The notes: generated from the sequence alone by a model not told the origin. A DNA stretch of 64,000 nucleotides from Papaver somniferum (GCF_003573695.1 NC_039365.1:132271466-132335465), one strand, 5' to 3'; shown: positions 12,846 through 25,560, numbered from the stretch's first letter. Translations and numbers: made by a program.

Positions 12846-13062
12846 TTTTATGTCCAAATAAATCCTTTTTTTTTTTTTGAAATTAAGGCCGCTCTTGTTG
12901 TTCCCTCGGGAATGACATTTTATGGGGGAGAGTTCTTAATTTAACTTGTGCTTTATTGCCAAATCTTTGTGGGGAGTGCGTATGTGGAATATTATAGGGG
13001 TTATCTTGTATCTTTAAAACTCCTTGATGAATGCATTTATCTTCGGCTTTATGATTGCATCT

Positions 13063-15439
13063 TGAAAAAGCGGGGGTCTAACAACCACACCCAACAATTC
13101 GATTAGCAATCTGTTGGACAAACTCCAATATAATTTTTATGAGAATCAACTAGACAATTAGACTCAATCAATAAAAAGATATATCAAAGAGTTTGTATCT
13201 CAATCTCTCAATTTAATCTTACTCAAGCAAACTGCGAGTCTCGATTAAAGAGAGATAAACTTGGACGGTACCAAAGACCAATATCCAAGGATCAATCAAT
13301 ATCAATCAACAACCGTTGGGTCGGACTCTCCAATTGATTGATCTAAACGCACAACCTGTATTATTTCAATTATATAACAAATATAATGCGGAAAATAAAT
13401 AACACAGACACCAGAAGTTTTGTTTACGAGGAAACCGCAAATGCAAAAAAACTCTGGGACCTAGTCCAGATTGAATACACATTGTATTAAGCCGCTACAG
13501 ACACTATCCTACTCCAAGCTAGCTTCAAAATGGACTGTAGTTGAACCCCAATCAGTCTCCCGCTGATCCAAGGTACAGTTGCACCCCTACGCCTCTGATC
13601 CCAGCAGGATATTGCACACTTAATTCCCTTAGCTGATCTCACCCACAACTAAGAGTTGATACGACCCAAAATCACAGGCTTTGACAATAAAAAAATCTGT
13701 CTCACACAGAAAAGTCTATTAAAGGATCAATCTGTCTCCCACAGAAAAACCCTAAAGTTTTTGTTTCCTCTTTTGATATAAAATCAAGGTGAATAGAAAC
13801 CAATTGATAATCCGGTCTTATATTCCCGAAGAACAACCTAGATTAATCAATCACCTCATAAAAATCTTAATCGTATGGTAGCGAAACAAGATGTCGTGGA
13901 ATCACAAACGATGAGACGAAGATGTTTGTGATTACTTTTTATATCTTGCCTATCAGAGAGGTTAATCTCAAGCCAATCAATATGATTGTACTTGTACGAT
14001 AGAAGATGCGAGATCATAATACACAACTACGATAAAAGTAGTATCGGTATGGCTTCACAATACCAATGAATTCTTTAAGTCGTTAACCTGGTTTTAGAAG
14101 AAGAAAACCAAAGGTTAAAGGAGAACCGACTCTAGCACGCAAACTAGTATCACACGTAAGGTTCGGGGATTGGTTTGTAGAGTTTCTAGATGTCCACTTA
14201 TATAGTCTTTCAAATCAGGGTTTCACCTTGCTCACAAAGCAAACACTATCCACCGTTAGATGAAAACCTGATTTAGATTCAAGCTAATATATCTCAACCG
14301 TTAGATCGAAATCTTAGCTTTTTATACACAAATGAAGTGCACGCTTCTAGGTTTGTTAACCGTACCCAAACGTGTGCATTGTTGGTTCAACAATAGTCAA
14401 TCAAAAGGTTAGCCATTTAATCATTTCATACCAACCATTTTCTTCTTCACCATAACTAGTTCAAATGACTCATATGAACTAGTTAGAGAGTTGTTCAATT
14501 GCAAGGAAATATCATGTACTACACAAGACACAATTGAAGCAAAGATGATTTGATTCACATGAATCGGTTCATGAACTTTATAGCCACGGTTTGCAAAATC
14601 ATTCCTTAGTATTTATAAGTTTAAGTTCAGAAATCATCTTCATATATATAACCTTTCTCAAGTTCGCAGACTAGGTTCGCGGACTTAAGGTACTGGATAG
14701 AGTTTACAAACTCCAGCAGAAATTCTCGGGTTTGAGAACTTCGCCGGTTCGCGGACTGGGCTCACGCAAGCAGTTTGTTAACTCCAGCAGAAATTCTCGG
14801 GTTTGAGAACTTCGGCAGTTCGCGGACTTGGCTACTAGCTATTCTTCCAGTATAGGAATTATGCACATATGTGTTTCCACAACATACTTATGTCCATTAT
14901 TGGTTATGTAATCTAAAATCTCATTCCAATCATTGAAACATTCTTAGAGGACGTTATATAGTTGTTATACTATTTCTCGTCAAAGCAATTTTTAAGATGA
15001 CTGAAACATATCATGGCTTGCGTCACTAGGTAAAGAAAAACATGGTCGAAGCGAAACGCTTACCAACACATATTTCGAGATATATATAGGCGAGGTATAC
15101 TCGGCTCGAAATATCAAATGTGTATAATCTAAGTCTATATATACATCATACGACTTTTGTCTTAAGAAGTAGGAGATATAATAGATAGACTTTTGAGTGA
15201 AAGATAAGTTCAAGTCTTCACATACCTTTTTATTGAGAAGTTCCACTGTTTCCTTGAGTAGTTCTTCCACTTGTATGATGAATCGCCATGAAGTCCTTCA
15301 TCTCAACTACACTTACTATCCCAGTCCGAGACTTAGCTATAATAGACTAGAAATCAAGACTTATAGTTTTGATCACTAACATTGACAAACATGCTTGATA
15401 TAGCAATGCATGCGAGTTCGACCGAGAAGTTCTCTAACA
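13063..15439 (-). repeat. Family A LTR, antisense (3' LTR of copy A4)
   Basis: A 2377-bp reverse-strand LTR. The plus strand reads TGAAAAAGCGGGGG at its left end and TCTCTAACA at its right end, followed by ATCTCCCCCTTTGTC, the reverse complement of the polypurine tract. It is inserted in A3 interior sequence after CATCT. The far end of A4 is lost, so its target duplication cannot be confirmed. TATA box on the minus strand at 14197-14204. Confidence 0.85.
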
Positions 15440-17131
15440 ATCTCCCCCTTTGTCAATTTTAGTGACAAAACTACCAATACATATGAAATAAAAAAAAAGA
15501 TAATAAACCTTTAGTAGATCCTATTCCACATGTCTAATCTTCAATATTCCTTGAAATCTTCGTCCTTCCAAGTACTTTAATGATCCCAAAGGTTGTAAGT
15601 TTAGCATCACCATTGTTGAATATCCGTAGCTATAAAAATGAGAAAGCATTTGTCTCGATCATTGTTATACAGTGTCATAGTATTATTACACAGTGTCAAA
15701 GTCCAATTGTATCACAACTTCAACAATAATACTATGGTGATATGTATCACTCCCCCTTAGTCAGTACTCCATCTCACATGGAAACCACTCCCCCTTACAT
15801 AATGATCCGAAAACCATAAGTATTTGTAGTGTGAACTACATATTAATTCTCCCAATTGGCAAAGGTACAAGAACGGGATCATAATGAAATTTCCGTAAGA
15901 GCCATTTCATGACTAAAAGAAAACAATACACATCATCTTATTTAGATGCAATCATATAGCCGAAGCTAATAACATTCATCAAGGAGTTTAAAGATACAAG
16001 ATAACCCCTCTAAAATTCCACAGCAGCACACCCCTCAAGATATGACCATTAAGCAAAAGTTCAAAAGAACTCTCCCCCATTTGATGTCATTCCCAAGGGA
16101 ACAACAAGAGCGACCTTAATTTCGAAAGAAACAAAGGATTTTTATTGGACACCAAAACCATAAGAATGATTTTTATATCCAAAACTCAATCAAATTAATC
16201 ACAAGTAAACCCATGATTATTTTAATCGGAATACGCAATCAAATTAAACATACAAGGTGGTCAACTTAATTGATTATGATCAACATAAGTAAACTTACGA
16301 AACATATGACTAACATAACCATTAGAAAATGATTAGGATAGTCGTTCATATACTCAACACAAGGAAAATTATGGAATATATGAATACTCAACTAGACTAA
16401 TTACAAAAAAATCCATAATTAATCTAATTGGAATGATAATTAAACTAATCACAAAAGTAATCAATTTAATTGTCAATTGTTTTGCTCGACATAAGAAAAC
16501 TTACGGAGCAATAACTAAATAACCAAACAAGATGATTAATTTAGTTCACAAACGCTTAACATAAAATACCTTACGGAACAACCAACCAGGCTAATCTAAA
16601 ATTAATCAACTTAGTTGTATCATGCTCAACATAAGACACATTACGGAGCCTCACAGTAATACATAAAATACGGATCAATGAAGATCAATACCGTGGAATA
16701 CATAAGGATTCATTCTATCTTTCATCACTATTTTCACAACGATATTTAATAGACATAATCCTTGAACACAAAATATTTTAACCTATCTTCCATTAAAGAA
16801 TTGACAATATAGGATTAAATTTTGTATTTGTCAAAAGTCCATTCATTCTTTTACCAGTACGTGAATACCGATCACAAACGACTTTACTTTTGACAAGATA
16901 TGGGACAACATAGTTCACGGACGTAAACACCAATATCCCATAACAAATTTCAATATAACAAATCATAAGATTAAATACTGCAAACCATCATTCTCAAAAT
17001 ATTTTTAGAATTTAAAACCAATAAACCTAAAAAATAATACAAGAAGATGAAAAATAATAGCTATGTGTAGTCACAATCATTGTTATTCCAAGCACTAGTT
17101 ATTCTTCCAACTAAACCAAAAAGAAGATATA
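15440..17131 (-). mobile_element. 3' internal region of A4
   Basis: Reverse-strand counterpart of 1-876 and 11371-13062. It carries the polypurine tract next to the LTR, several CTCCCCC tracts (GGGGGAG on the coding strand), and a block of tandem repeats at 16180-16660. It has no coding potential beyond short chance ORFs. Confidence 0.75.
16180..16660 (-). repeat. Tandem minisatellite with internal inverted repeats (A4)
   Basis: Five or six units with the same pattern as at 12530-12845: TGCTCRACATAAG followed by TTACGGA, with AATTAATC-type inverted pairs in each. The copy number is higher than in the other family A copies. Confidence 0.6.
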
Positions 17132-17542
17132 CTAGGAAACAATGTCTTTGAGAAATTCTTTATCATTCCCGAGATCCTTATCGTCAACAGCCATTGGAAC
17201 ATAAGGTTCGTGAAGAAAGGAGTTAATATCAACAAACCGTCTTGGCTGGTGATGTCGAACCAGGGCTTTCTGAATTTCCAAAGATCTTAAAAGACAAGAC
17301 TTTATTTCACCAATATCTACTTCCTTTAACTCATCAGGAACTTCGGAAAACTTCTGAGAGTTAGAAAGGGAAGCCGTTGGCTTTCTTGTATTCCTCCTCT
17401 TTCTTTTTAACAAAGGAGATGCTGGATATTTTACTTTTTCCTTGATTGATGGATTAACAATCATATTGACATCTTTTCCATCCAAAAACATGATGCTACA
17501 TAGAACAGTCATAACCAACTGATTTTTGTGAGTGGAATTCAC
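17132..17542 (-). CDS. Family A ORFx, 136 codons
   Basis: The only intact version of the small ORF between gag and the 3' non-coding region of family A elements. The protein is basic in its middle (KRKRRN around residues 42-47), has an EVPDELKEVDIGEIKSCLL-like amphipathic stretch (about residues 67-86), and a C-terminus with EPYVPM. I recognise no known domain. Its presence in both A3 and A4 at the same place shows it belongs to the element. The ATG may not be the true start, since the stretch could originally have been joined to gag. Confidence 0.5.
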   Translation of the reverse strand: MNSTHKNQLVMTVLCSIMFLDGKDVNMIVNPSIKEKVKYPASPLLKRKRRNTRKPTASLSNSQKFSEVPDELKEVDIGEIKSCLLRSLEIQKALVRHHQPRRFVDINSFLHEPYVPMAVDDKDLGNDKEFLKDIVS

Positions 17543-17831
17543 AATCCCATAAAGCAGTCTTAAGATAAAAAGGATATCAGAGAGGAAAAAGGAATGTAAG
17601 GTTCGAAACCTTTAAAAAGGTTCGTGGACGTCCAACTCTAAAACCCTAGAAAGAGTATAATTGACAAAAATAACCCCTTATTTGATAGACAGGAAAAGCG
17701 AACCAAAAAAAACTTTTCTAAAGCCTGTGCGTTCACAAACTTGTCTCTTTTGATCAGGCACATGAGACAAGATTTACCAAACAACACAATCAATTTGTGC
17801 TGTGGTGAACAACAATTTGTCCACCATTTCC

Positions 17832-18443
17832 CTATTGAGAGGAATCCTCTGACTTTTTTCTATCAAGGCGTCTTGACCATACCTTCTTCTCTAATGGTCT
17901 TATTTTGTCTTTGGAAACCAACTTCTTAGACGAAGATAAAATCCTACATACCTCAGCGGTTTTCTGAGCAAGTTTAAGCTTTCTTGCCAATCGATTTGCT
18001 CTTCGTTGAAGTTTTTTGGCGTGCGTCACTTGATGTTTGTACTTGTAACATCTTGACAGTTCATGACCCTTTTGAGAATACAACGAGCACATCAACCTCG
18101 GATAGTATTCAGGTATCTGTGATGTGAACGCAGCTAGATACATAGTAGATCCTGAAACATTACAATCAGAGTTTCCAAAGAATGGGTCAGTTGATTCTTC
18201 CAGCTTGATTGGATTCTCTTCTTCACCGAAACCATCAAGATTGATATATGTATTGCTACAACTATCAAAATCAACGTTCTCACATAGAAGATCGACACTT
18301 GATTTCCTATCTTCATCAGAATCATAGATCTCAGACATCTCATCAAGTGTTATAACAAGACCTTTGTTCCCAGTGTATTCTCTCCGATTAGGGCATTCAT
18401 TTGCAAAATGACCAAAACCTTTACACTTAAAGCACTGTGGCAT
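17832..18443 (-). CDS. Copia-type gag C-terminal part (A4), with zinc knuckle
   Basis: 203 codons open. A complete CCHC zinc knuckle CFKCKGFGHFANEC lies at residues 4-17. An acidic region (about residues 33-95), a second Cys/His-containing stretch (MCSLYSQKGHELSRCYKYKH, about residues 118-137) and a Lys/Arg-rich tail follow. The frame extends upstream without Met towards 18535, where A4 is truncated and joined to a gypsy LTR fragment. The nucleocapsid part of gag binds element RNA. Confidence 0.75.
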   Translation of the reverse strand: MPQCFKCKGFGHFANECPNRREYTGNKGLVITLDEMSEIYDSDEDRKSSVDLLCENVDFDSCSNTYINLDGFGEEENPIKLEESTDPFFGNSDCNVSGSTMYLAAFTSQIPEYYPRLMCSLYSQKGHELSRCYKYKHQVTHAKKLQRRANRLARKLKLAQKTAEVCRILSSSKKLVSKDKIRPLEKKVWSRRLDRKKSEDSSQ

Positions 18444-18539
18444 ATCCTCGTCATCAGCCTCGTCAGCATCCTTTTTTTTAGGAGGAACGCGATTGTGAGG
18501 TTTATCTGACGACCTATTATTCCCTCGTCAGCATCACTG

Positions 18540-18735
18540 TGACCTAGATATTCGAAGACAAAAAAATCAGAGCAACACGGTTACGGGAGGAGAAATACAC
18601 GAGATTTCGTTATTCTTCTCCGTGTTTATGTGTGTACTACTCAAGTACGAAGCATGTTCAACCTGTTATGGAATGTGTAGGGAGTGTTCCAGAAGAAAAT
18701 CACGCATGGAGGAGATTAAAAAGGTAAGAAAATAT
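18540..18735 (+). repeat. Gypsy family C LTR relic (C2), left part
   Basis: An LTR relic related to the solo LTR at 9321-10967 (weak similarity to about 9900-10130). It is truncated on its left, where A4 gag ends near 18535, and interrupted at 18736 by the full-length element. It continues at 29553. Confidence 0.5.
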
Positions 18736-20296
18736 AGATAGACACATTTATGTGTCCAATATGTCTCAATTGTATGTATTGTTAGTGCTCGATTTTGTAT
18801 TTATTTTGTTATTTTATGTCTTTGTAGGTATTTATAGAGAAATAAGCTCTTGCGGCAAAATTGGCTCGAAAAGTGGTGTTTTTCACCCCATGATAAAGTA
18901 CTAAAGGCACCCCAGAAATGCACCGAAAGCACCCCAAAAATGTGCCGGAGAAACCCCATAAAAATTACTATTTACGCCCAAAAATTACTATTTGCACCCC
19001 ATAAGGCAAGTGCTAAAGGGAAACCCGTACATGATTAGGGGGAGGACATCTTCTTCTAAAATTCAAAAAAAACCAATTTTGGCGGGAAAACATTTCACTT
19101 CACTGGCAGAATTTCGATCGAATGTTTGGAGGAGTTTTTGTGTGATTCAATCGCTGAAACTTCATGGGTAGTTGTGATATCTCCTAACAGAGCTAGTATG
19201 GGTGTTTGTTTCGATCAAATTTGGCTGGATAACTTGGTTTAATCCAAACAGGGAGTTGGAGGAAAAACATGAGCTTGCACGAGTTGTGAGGAATTTAAAC
19301 GTGTACTGCACGTGCTTGGAAGAGTTGATCGATATTCTGGAGCGTGAAGAAGGTATAGAAGGAAAGAAATACAGCTGCAGATGCGTAGGAAAACGATTTT
19401 TGGAAACAATATATTTTTGAGAATAAAAGAAATAATGGGATTAAATAAAGATATTTTGGGAGATTCAATGTCGCAATGATGTATAAATAGGTTCCTAGGA
19501 TCACATAGAAGGGGGTACGGAGAGTTTGGAGTCGAGAGGAGAGCTCAGGTGGCGTGAATCAAGAGTTTTCAGAACTCTGTTTCTGCTGCTGCACCAAGAA
19601 CACGAAGAATAAAAGACCACCAGAGGAAGTCGTTCATGCTACAGTGACAATGACAGCCACACGAGGGTCGCAGAGATACAACAACAACAGTTCTTTTTTA
19701 TCGTTCTTTGTAACAGTGTTTTGCAACAATTATAAACGTTGCAAACACCCGATTTTCATTATTTTCTCTCCATTTCATCTTTGTAAACAAATTTTGAGCA
19801 TGAATCAATATTTTGAGCAAGTTTACACAATAATGAGCTAAACGCATCCTCTGGGGCGACGGAGGAAGCTATTTCGCCAATGAAATGTGGTAATCTCTAT
19901 TTTATTTAATTTATGCAATTATTATATGATTATTTGCCTTGATAAATAAATAGATAAAATGGTTTTTGTTAAACAGTTGTTATTTCAATTGATGGAGCAT
20001 GCTAGCCTAGGGTTTTGATGTCCCATACTTTCGATTTACAATTGTTATTTCTAAAAAATCAACTTTTGCAATATTAAGAATCAATTGGAATGAAGGATTT
20101 GCATAATTATAATTAAAAAATATAAATCACTTTGATATTGGTAATTAGTGGAATCCATATCCCAGTCTTCTCCATATTTTTCATATCACTTTTATTTAAG
20201 TTTCCTATATTTTTTTATTTAAAATTAAGTCTAAAATCTGCTTTCACAAGTCTTGAACGAATCTTATCACTACAACAACAATTAAAAATCACATCA
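18736..20296 (+). repeat. 5' LTR of C1
   Basis: Starts AGATAGACACATTTATG (the first T of the canonical TG is mutated to A; the 3' LTR has TGATAGAC) and ends AATCACATCA. The ORFs within it are repeated in the 3' LTR with a few differences and are not genes. Confidence 0.9.
19482..19488 (+). promoter_or_regulatory. TATA box of C1 5' LTR
   Basis: TATAAAT in the context GATGTATAAATAGG, about 750 bp into the LTR, and identical at 28734-28740 in the 3' LTR. Likely core promoter of the element. Confidence 0.6.
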
Positions 20297-20322
20297 ATTT
20301 TTGGCTCCGCCGACGCGGACTT
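20297..20322 (+). other. Degenerate primer-binding site of C1
   Basis: TTTTTGGCTCCGCCGACGCG begins right after the 5' LTR. It aligns with the usual Athila-type PBS TGGCGCCGTTGCCGGGGA (Asp-tRNA type, from memory of the family) with about five mismatches in 18. Confidence 0.6.
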
Positions 20323-21428
20323 GTCTTTAGGCTAGAGTTTTTAGATTTTCTTTTTTTTTGGTTTTTATTTTTATTTGTTCTTCTTTACGTTTTTGGGTTT
20401 TTGTCTTTTTCTTACAGAATTCGGAATTTGGAGCGAAAGAAAATTTTGCCAAAGCTTTTGGTGAACACTTAAAGACTTCGAGTAAAAGGCAAAGCCAAAG
20501 GAGCGAAAGAAGAAGATTTTTTTTCTTTTTTAAAAAAAAAGAGAGAAAAAAAAGAGACATTTTTATTTTTGTAGATTTTTATTTTTTAGACTTTCTTTTT
20601 CTTTTGCACTTTATATTTTTGGACTTTGGACTTTAAATTTCGGGACATTATTTTTTAAACCCTACGGAAGGGTAGTTTAAATATAAACTATTTGCATAAA
20701 AGGACGGTGATTACGATATCACCTCGGCCCCTCGGGTTCGTACATGACATAGGAGTCGTGGCCCGAGTCGACTACAAAGGTTCATCCTCCGTCTGGTACG
20801 AGAGGTAAGTTTGTCGAAACACTCGTGAATCCCCTGTCAGCGAGTTATTGTCTTCCTTCGTATGCATATATGTTGAGGACTTGAAAACAACTGCTTTAAT
20901 TTCCTAGTAAAGGGCAAGGACTAGCCATACAAGATAAGGGTTCGGATTTCATCACCGTTCTCTTCTTTCCCGCCTTAGGAAAACGACACCAAACGCGAAC
21001 CTAAGCCTAAAATTTTGACTAGAACGAGACCGATAGGGTAACAAGCTTAACAGGAAAGTCATTCGAAAAATATTGGTTACTCTTTTACGCGTACTTCGAA
21101 GTTCTTGACGGTTTTTGTAAGTTGAATGCGTGACTGCACCGCCTTGTAATACCGGTGAGGCCTTGGGTATCAAAGCTCCACCGAGCTTCCCTCGCCTCTA
21201 TTCAACTTACTTTAACTCGGATTGATTCCAGAGGGGTTTGCTTAAATTGTAACGAATTCCCGTTCGAAGGATTAGAAGCTGGTCTAGAAACAATCTAAGT
21301 GGAGCCATCATGCATTTTGTTTGCTAGAAATCAGTAGGTTTGTTGTGGTGGAGTCAGCCTTGTTTGTGTCTGCATAGAATATCCCTTCCTTTTTAGGACT
21401 TCTCTTTTTAATTTTGTTTTTCTAGTGT
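20323..21428 (+). other. C1 untranslated leader
   Basis: A leader of about 1.1 kb between PBS and gag, as Athila elements usually have. It contains T-rich and A-rich runs (20340-20640) and a GC-richer part (20700-21200). No convincing ORF is present. Confidence 0.6.
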
Positions 21429-23250
21429 ATGCCCGAAGTTTTAAAACGGGCTTTGAAAAGAAACACTCTAGGTCGTCTGATTAGTGACAAACCTAGTAGT
21501 TCTTCTTGTGAAGGCGGGGAGCTCGAAGACTCTTCTTTTGAGAGCCCCGTTTTTGGAAACTTCAGTTTTAAGAATCTGTCTCTTCGTGATGAAAGTACCC
21601 CTAGTACTCCTAGTCCTTTGGTAGTGCCAGAAATGGCAACTTTGAAAGCTTTGCTAAACCCAACTAGGACCTCTCGTCCATCTTGTATCAAGTTAGCTGA
21701 AACCGAGGCAAATTATGAACTGAAACCTGGGAATTTACGGATGCTCCCAATGTTTTTAGAGAAGGAGAATGAGAACCCCTATTTTCATGTTAGGGAATTT
21801 GAGGAAGTTTGTAGTACTCTGAAAATTAAAAACCAAAGTGATGATGCGTTGAAACTTAGGTTATTCCCCTTTTCCTTAAAAGATGAAGCCAAATCTTGGA
21901 TGTATAGTTTGGACTCTGAGTCAATTGAAACCTATGACCAACTTACTTCTGCCTTTACACATATGTTTTTCCCAAGGCATAAAACATCGTCTATTAGGAC
22001 AAAAATATGTACTTTTGCCCAATAAGAGGGAAAATCTTTATATAGGTACTTATAAAGGTTCAATGACTTGATATCTCAATGTCCTCATCATGGTTTGGAG
22101 AAGGTTAGGTTAGTTCAGACGAGGGTTTAGATTATTTAACAACAACCATGGTTGAGTCCTTATGCACATGTGGGTTTGAGAATAAAACTGTTGATGAAGC
22201 GATGACATTTTTGAATGAAATCGCCGATAAGACCCAACAATGGGAAAATAGTAGGGAACCCCAGAAAACAATCCTTCTAAGTAGAGGAAATGTTAATAGG
22301 GTAGAAGGATCTTATGAGTCAGATGCCAAAATAGCAGCTATAGCCAAAAGGTTAGAAGCCTTAGAATTAGGTCATTCTAGTGGTAGTAGTGGAAGAAATG
22401 AGCCTTTTTGGGAAGGCCATGTTGTTGAAGAGCAAGCCAATGCTCTTTATAACAACACTAGGTTTGATAACCGACAGAAGTTTGACCCATATTCAGAAAC
22501 CTATAACCCTGGCTGGAGAAACCATCCAAACCTTTCTTGGTCCAAGGGCCAGAATCAAGGTCAGTCTAGTAATGCTCAGGTTCCCCCAGGTTTTGGCTAT
22601 ACTAAGAATCCTTCAGCTCCGGCACAGTTTCAGAACCCTTCGGATAAGAAGATTATGAGTTTAGAAGAGTCTCTTGCTTTGTTAACTCGTAACACTGTGC
22701 AGTTTCAGCAATCTGTTGCTCAAGGTTTAGAAGAAAATAAGAGAATAGGTCAGGCTAACTCTCAGGCTATTTCCGAGTTGAAAACCCAGGTTAGTCAGAT
22801 AAATGAGTCTTTAAGAGAAAGAGGTAAGTTTCCTAGTCAGACTCAACCCAACCCTAGAGGAATTAATGAAATAGGTGAAAGACCATCTGATCATGTGAAT
22901 GCTATTAAAACCCTTAGGAGTGGTAGAGTGAGAGACAACAAGGTTTCCATGCCTGATAGTGAACATGTAGTTCACCCTTCTGAACCAGAAACTGAGGAGA
23001 CTGATAGAGTCTCTAAAGAGACCAATGAGGGTCATATTGAGCCCGGCTTTGTCCCTAGAGCCCCATTCCCACAGCTGCTAGTTCCAACTAAGAGGGAGTC
23101 CAATTTTAATGATATATTGGAGGTTTTTAAGCAGGTAACTATCAACCTTCCACTAGATGCAATTAAGCAGATTCCCTCTTATGCCAAGTTTCTCAAGGAT
23201 ATGTGTACGCGAAAGCGAAAGCTTAATGTCCAGAAGAAAGCCTTTCTAGC
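21429..23250 (+). pseudogene. Athila-like gag (C1), broken
   Basis: Capsid region. The ATG at 21429 opens 198 codons with the gag signature FPFSLKDEAKSWMYSL (about residues 147-162). In-frame stops occur at 22023 and about 22056, with a frame change near 22120. The frame reopens at 22148 with VESLCTCGFENKTVDEA and continues through a Gln/Asn/Ser-rich region and a basic linker. The gag product would assemble the particle around element RNA; this copy cannot make it in full. Confidence 0.8.
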
Positions 23251-23700
23251 TAGTCAGGTGAGTTCTATTATTCAGAATACCACTACTCCTAAGTATAAAG
23301 ACCCAGGGTCCCCTACCATTTCTTGCACAATAGGTAAATACCGTGTTGAGAAAGCGTTGCTTGACTTAGGAGCTAGTGTGAACTTACTACCATATCATGT
23401 GTACCTTAAGCTAGGACTTGGTGAGATGAAACCTACCCAGATGACACTTCAGTTAGCTGATAGGTCCGTTAAAATTCCTCGTGGTGTGATCGAGGATGTT
23501 CTCATAGAGGTTGACAAGTTTATTTATCCAGTGGATTTTGTTATCCTAGATACCCAACCTGTCCCTGACCCAGAGAACCAGATACCGGTAATTTTAGGTC
23601 GCCCGTTTTTAGCTACATCCAATGCGATCATTAACTGTCGAAATGGTATTATGAAATTGTCTTTTGGTAATATGACTATTGAGCTGAACATTTTTAATAT
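23251..23700 (+). pseudogene. C1 aspartic protease region
   Basis: Within the 889-codon open stretch 22148-24817. The active-site region reads LLDLGASVNLLPYHVY (about 23357-23404), where D-L-G-A replaces the usual D-T/S-G-A; ILGRPFLATSNA (about 23590-23625) forms the second protease motif. It would cleave the gag-pol polyprotein. The L for T/S change next to the catalytic Asp is likely damaging. Confidence 0.75.
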
Positions 23701-23999
23701 TAGTAAGCTACCCTCTGAACTAGATGACTCGAACATAGAAGAGGTGAACATGATAGGAACATTAGTCGAGGAGTCATTACCAAACACTTTGTTAGAAGAT
23801 CCATTAGAGAAATGCCTAGCTCACTTTGGGATTGATTTTGATGATGATAATGTGATTAATGAGGTGAATGCTTTGTTAGATTCAACCCCTTTGTTAGATA
23901 CTAGTAATGGATGGAAACCTAAAGTCGAACCACTACCAGTTTCTAAGTCTACCCTAGTTCCTTCATTAGAAGAGCCTCCTAAGTTGGACCTAAAACCAT

Positions 24000-25560
24000 T
24001 GCCAGATTCCCTGAAATATAGGTTTTTAGGCCCGTCTGAGACTTTACCTGTGATTATTTCTTCCGTCTTGGATAGTGACCAGGAAAGTAGGCTAGTAACC
24101 GTCCTTCAAAACAACAAGGAAGCTTTAGGGTGGACCATAGCTGACATTAAGGGTATAAGTCCCACTGTTTGTATGCATCAGATCTATTTAGAGAGTGATA
24201 CCAAACCTTCTAGGGAGATGCAACGTCGACTAAACCCTAATATGAAAGAGGTAGTTCGAAACGAGGTCCTTAAGTTGTTAGATGCAGGCATTATCTACCC
24301 CATTTCAGACAGTAAGTGGGTCAGCCCCGTTCAGGTTGTACCCAAGAAATCCGGTATTACTGTAGTCCAGAATGATAACAATGAGTTAATCCCGACCCGA
24401 GTGACCACGGGTTGGCGTGTTTGTATTGACTATAGGAAATTGAACAAGGTCACTAGGAAGGACCACTTTCCCCTTCCCTTCATCGACCAGATGCTAGAGA
24501 GATTAGCTGGACATAGTCACTACTACTACTGCTTTTTAGATGGCTACTCTGGATATAATCAGATCGTTATTGCCCCAGAAGACCAGGAGAAAACCACTTT
24601 TACCTGTCCCTTTGGTACCTTTGCGTATAGACGCATGCCTTTCGGGCTTTGTAATGCCCCTGCGACTTTTCAGCGTTGCATGATGAGCATATTTTCTGAC
24701 ATGGTAGAACGGTTCTTAGAGGTCTTTATGGATGATTTTTCAGTGTTTGGTTCGTCTTTCGATGAGTGCTTGCATCATTTGTCACTAGTGTTGACTAGGT
24801 GTAAGGAAAAAATTTAGTGCTTAATTGGGAGAAATGTCACTTCATGGTTCGTTCAGGAATTGTTTTAGGGCATATCGTATCTTCTAAGGGTATAGAGGTA
24901 GATAAAGCCAAAGTTGACCTTATTAAGACTTTACAGGTCCCAAAAACCGTAAGAGATATTAGGTCATTCTTAGGGCATGCAGGTTTTTATCGTCGATTCA
25001 TTAAGGATTTTAGCCTAATTTCTAGACCTCTTTGCAATTTGCTTGCAAAAGATGTTAAGTTTGTCTTTGATGATGCTTGTTTAGAGGCTTTTGAGAAGCT
25101 TAAGAATTTACTCACTACCCCCGCCCCCATAGTCCAGGCACCCAACTGGAACCTACCCTTTGAGATCATGTGTGATGCTTCAGATTATGCTATTGGTGTT
25201 GTGCTAGGTCAGCGATTACTTCATGTGATTTACTATGCTAGCAAAACTCTGAATGATGCCCAGTTGAACTATACCACTACCGAGAAGGAACTGTTAGCCA
25301 TTGTGTTTGCCTTAGACAAGTTTAGACCCTATCTCTTAGGTTCTAAGATCATCATATATACTGATCATGCTGCTTTGAAATATCTTTTGTCTAAGAAGGA
25401 TACAAAACCTAGATTGATTAGGTGGATCCTTTTGTTGCAAGAGTTTTCTCCAGACATTAGAGACAAAAAGGGTGCCGAAAATGTTGTAGCAGACCACTTG
25501 TCTAGGCTAGTTGTTAGTTCCCCTGATGATTCCCTTCCTATAAGGGATAGCTTTCCTGAT
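24000..25560 (+). pseudogene. C1 reverse transcriptase and RNase H
   Basis: RT motifs in order: W-V-S-P-V-Q-V-V-P-K-K (24317-24350), CIDYRKLNKVTRKDHFPLPF (about 24421-24480), YSGYNQI (about 24544-24564), FGLCNAPATFQRCM (24643-24684) and the catalytic FMDDFSVFG (24724-24750). A frameshift in an A run just before 24817 breaks the frame. It resumes with LNWEKCHFM, the connection domain [15 protein letters not shown] (24967-25011) and RNase H motifs [17 protein letters not shown] and [10 protein letters not shown] (25170-25380). A VADHLSRL motif (about 25487-25510) closes RNase H. Confidence 0.85.

Larger units (their letters stand above)
11371..13062 (+). mobile_element. 3' internal region of A3, lacking pol
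   Basis: After gag there is no protease, integrase, reverse transcriptase or RNase H. The region holds remnants of a small ORF (11690-12070), AT-rich spacer, and repeats near 12530-12845. It is cut at 13062 by the antisense A4 LTR; the expected continuation of the interior (compare 340-380) is absent on this side. Confidence 0.75.

Noticed and set aside
20340..20640. ORFs rich in Phe/Lys in the gypsy leader
   Set aside because: They arise from T- and A-rich runs in untranslated leader sequence.
21429..21691. Minus-strand ORF opposite Athila gag
   Set aside because: Shadow of the coding strand; no similarity to a known protein.
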